Source: Epinephelus fuscoguttatus
Taxonomy: Eukaryota; Chordata; Actinopteri; Perciformes; Serranidae
Reading direction: 5' to 3'
NCBI RefSeq assembly: GCF_011397635.1
Contig: NC_064770.1
Coordinates: forward strand, 22,810,200-22,874,199
DNA: 64,000 nucleotides
Made by a program: the position numbers and the translations under genes. This document shows positions 62,821 to 64,000 of this stretch, in pieces. The notes under the pieces were generated by a model. It was not told where the DNA came from. It was given only the letters and a program-made list of their open reading frames with translations, and made no database searches. How positions within the stretch are numbered: the stretch's first letter is position 1; each line of letters opens with the position of its first letter.

Positions 62821-64000
62821 GAAGGATGTGGAGGGAGAATTCCCAAGATCATTCCCCCACCTTCCCTCTGCTTTCACCGCTCCTCGGGTCTTCCCCTTTA
62901 CCTCACACTCCTCATCTTCGGACATCAGAGCATTTTCTCTGTTTTCCTTGTTAAATCATCCGGCTTTTGACAGGGTGATTGCATCCTTGCTCATATATGC
63001 TGACTCATCTCTTCTGTAAAACCGCCTTCCTGGGAATATCTGCCCTGCCATTGGCTCCCTCGAGTCTGATAACGTACAGGCTATTTCTCTGCTCTCTCTC
63101 TCTCTTCCTCTCTATGTTGAGTCATTCTCTGGGAAAAAGCAAATCAGCACTCCGCCGAGATTCTAGAGAATACACTCTCCGGTTCTGTTGACGAAGGGTG
63201 AGGTTCTTCTTCTCTTCACCTCTGGAGGCAGGACCACACAGCGTGCGAAAATCTGGCCCCGCTGACACACCTCGGTTTCCATGCGCAATAAAACATACAT
63301 ACATGTTTTCCCACAACAAATGACTTCACACCACAGTTTAGAGATGCACGGCCGTCCTCGCTTTGTTGCAGGAATTACTCGGGCTTAGTCGTGTTTGTGC
63401 ATAGCTCTGGAAACAGGTAATCATTAAATATGGTCGGCAGTGGTGCAGTCTAAACAACTAAGAGCAAACAGAAGATTTGTCTGGAGCTCGGCAGCATTAG
63501 TATGTCGCTCTCTCAGCCTGCCAAGTCCGAGGAAAGTTTTCAATTAGCGTCACATGTGGATGTCGAAAGTGTACCTGCGTTTGAATGCCTGTTCGTTTCA
63601 GCTGTACATCTTTTTTGATTTAATGTTAAATCCCGAAAGGCTCCAAATGTATATTACTTTGGCCGGTCAGGCTCAGATTTGATTTTGTAAATCTGCCTTT
63701 GCGTGTGTCTTCTATGACTAATTGCATTTGGCCAGCACATCCAAACACTTCGTGTTTGTCTGTAATCATTTGCTTTGACCACCATGACATTCCTCAAGAA
63801 GTCAAACGCTCAATTTTGTTGCACTAATGCATCTAACATTTCCACATCCTTCATTTCCTTCAGAGTGGTCTTCAGACTAATTTCTGCTACATGGCAAATA
63901 AATAATCTTACATACTAGAATAAAGATTTATAATAAAGGTAAAATCTCCAGTATTTCAAGCCAACTTCATAAGAAAGTGCCGGGCCATCTTTGTTGTTCT

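Larger units (their letters stand above)
61482..64000. other. Intergenic to window end
   Basis: No gene was recognised. The region contains the CTG repeat at 62033-62053 and the G-rich/poly(A) stretch at 62614-62820. Confidence 0.55.

Overview
This window is nuclear DNA from a teleost (ray-finned) fish. The evidence is one intact vertebrate SoxE gene with compact introns, sitting in AT-rich non-coding DNA that carries fish-style mobile elements (RTE/Rex-type, L2-type and R4/Rex6-type LINE fragments, a tRNA-derived SINE, TTAA- and hAT-type miniature DNA transposons, Penelope-like inverted repeats) and many long CA/TG microsatellites. Nothing looks prokaryotic: there are no operons, ribosome binding sites or CRISPR arrays.

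The only gene I can name is sox8, on the minus strand at 43336-45258. It has three coding exons with GT/AG junctions that keep the reading frame and encode a 468-residue SoxE transcription factor with the dimerisation region, HMG box, central transactivation segment and conserved C-terminus. A promoter-like cluster (two CCAAT boxes, a GC box, a TATA-like box) lies about 300-375 bases upstream of the start codon. AATAAA signals 1.6-1.7 kb downstream of the stop suggest a long 3' UTR. Whether this is the a or b teleost duplicate cannot be told from the window.

Region by region: 1-13 kb is intergenic, with microsatellites, a TTAA-flanked miniature transposon (3193-3774), a fold-back repeat (4885-5141), a Harbinger-like non-autonomous element with a Myb/SANT-like mini-ORF (about 5538-6212), and a possible two-exon small gene on the minus strand (8826-9285). 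13-23 kb holds a near-perfect hairpin (13774-13934), a SINE, a Rex6/R4-type LINE tail, an L2-type reverse transcriptase fragment and a second fold-back (22364-22523). 23-28.2 kb has two RTE/Rex-type LINE remnants and, between them, repeat-free sequence that looks like conserved regulatory DNA. 28-43 kb is mostly intergenic, with one hAT-type MITE (31589-32101) and more candidate regulatory blocks. 43.3-45.7 kb is sox8. 45.7-64 kb is again intergenic, with a long inverted repeat of Penelope type (50335-50921), a possible DNA transposon (53458-54118) and a TTAA-flanked element with an internal triplicated module (60570-61481).

The general picture is a developmental regulator alone in a non-coding domain of at least 60 kb, a layout typical of SoxE loci, whose distal enhancers lie in the flanks. 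No new multi-gene system is evident. The best leads for a second look are the two Penelope-like inverted repeats with ribozyme-like boxes, the 8.8-9.3 kb candidate gene, the triplicated element at 60.6-61.5 kb and the candidate sox8 enhancers.
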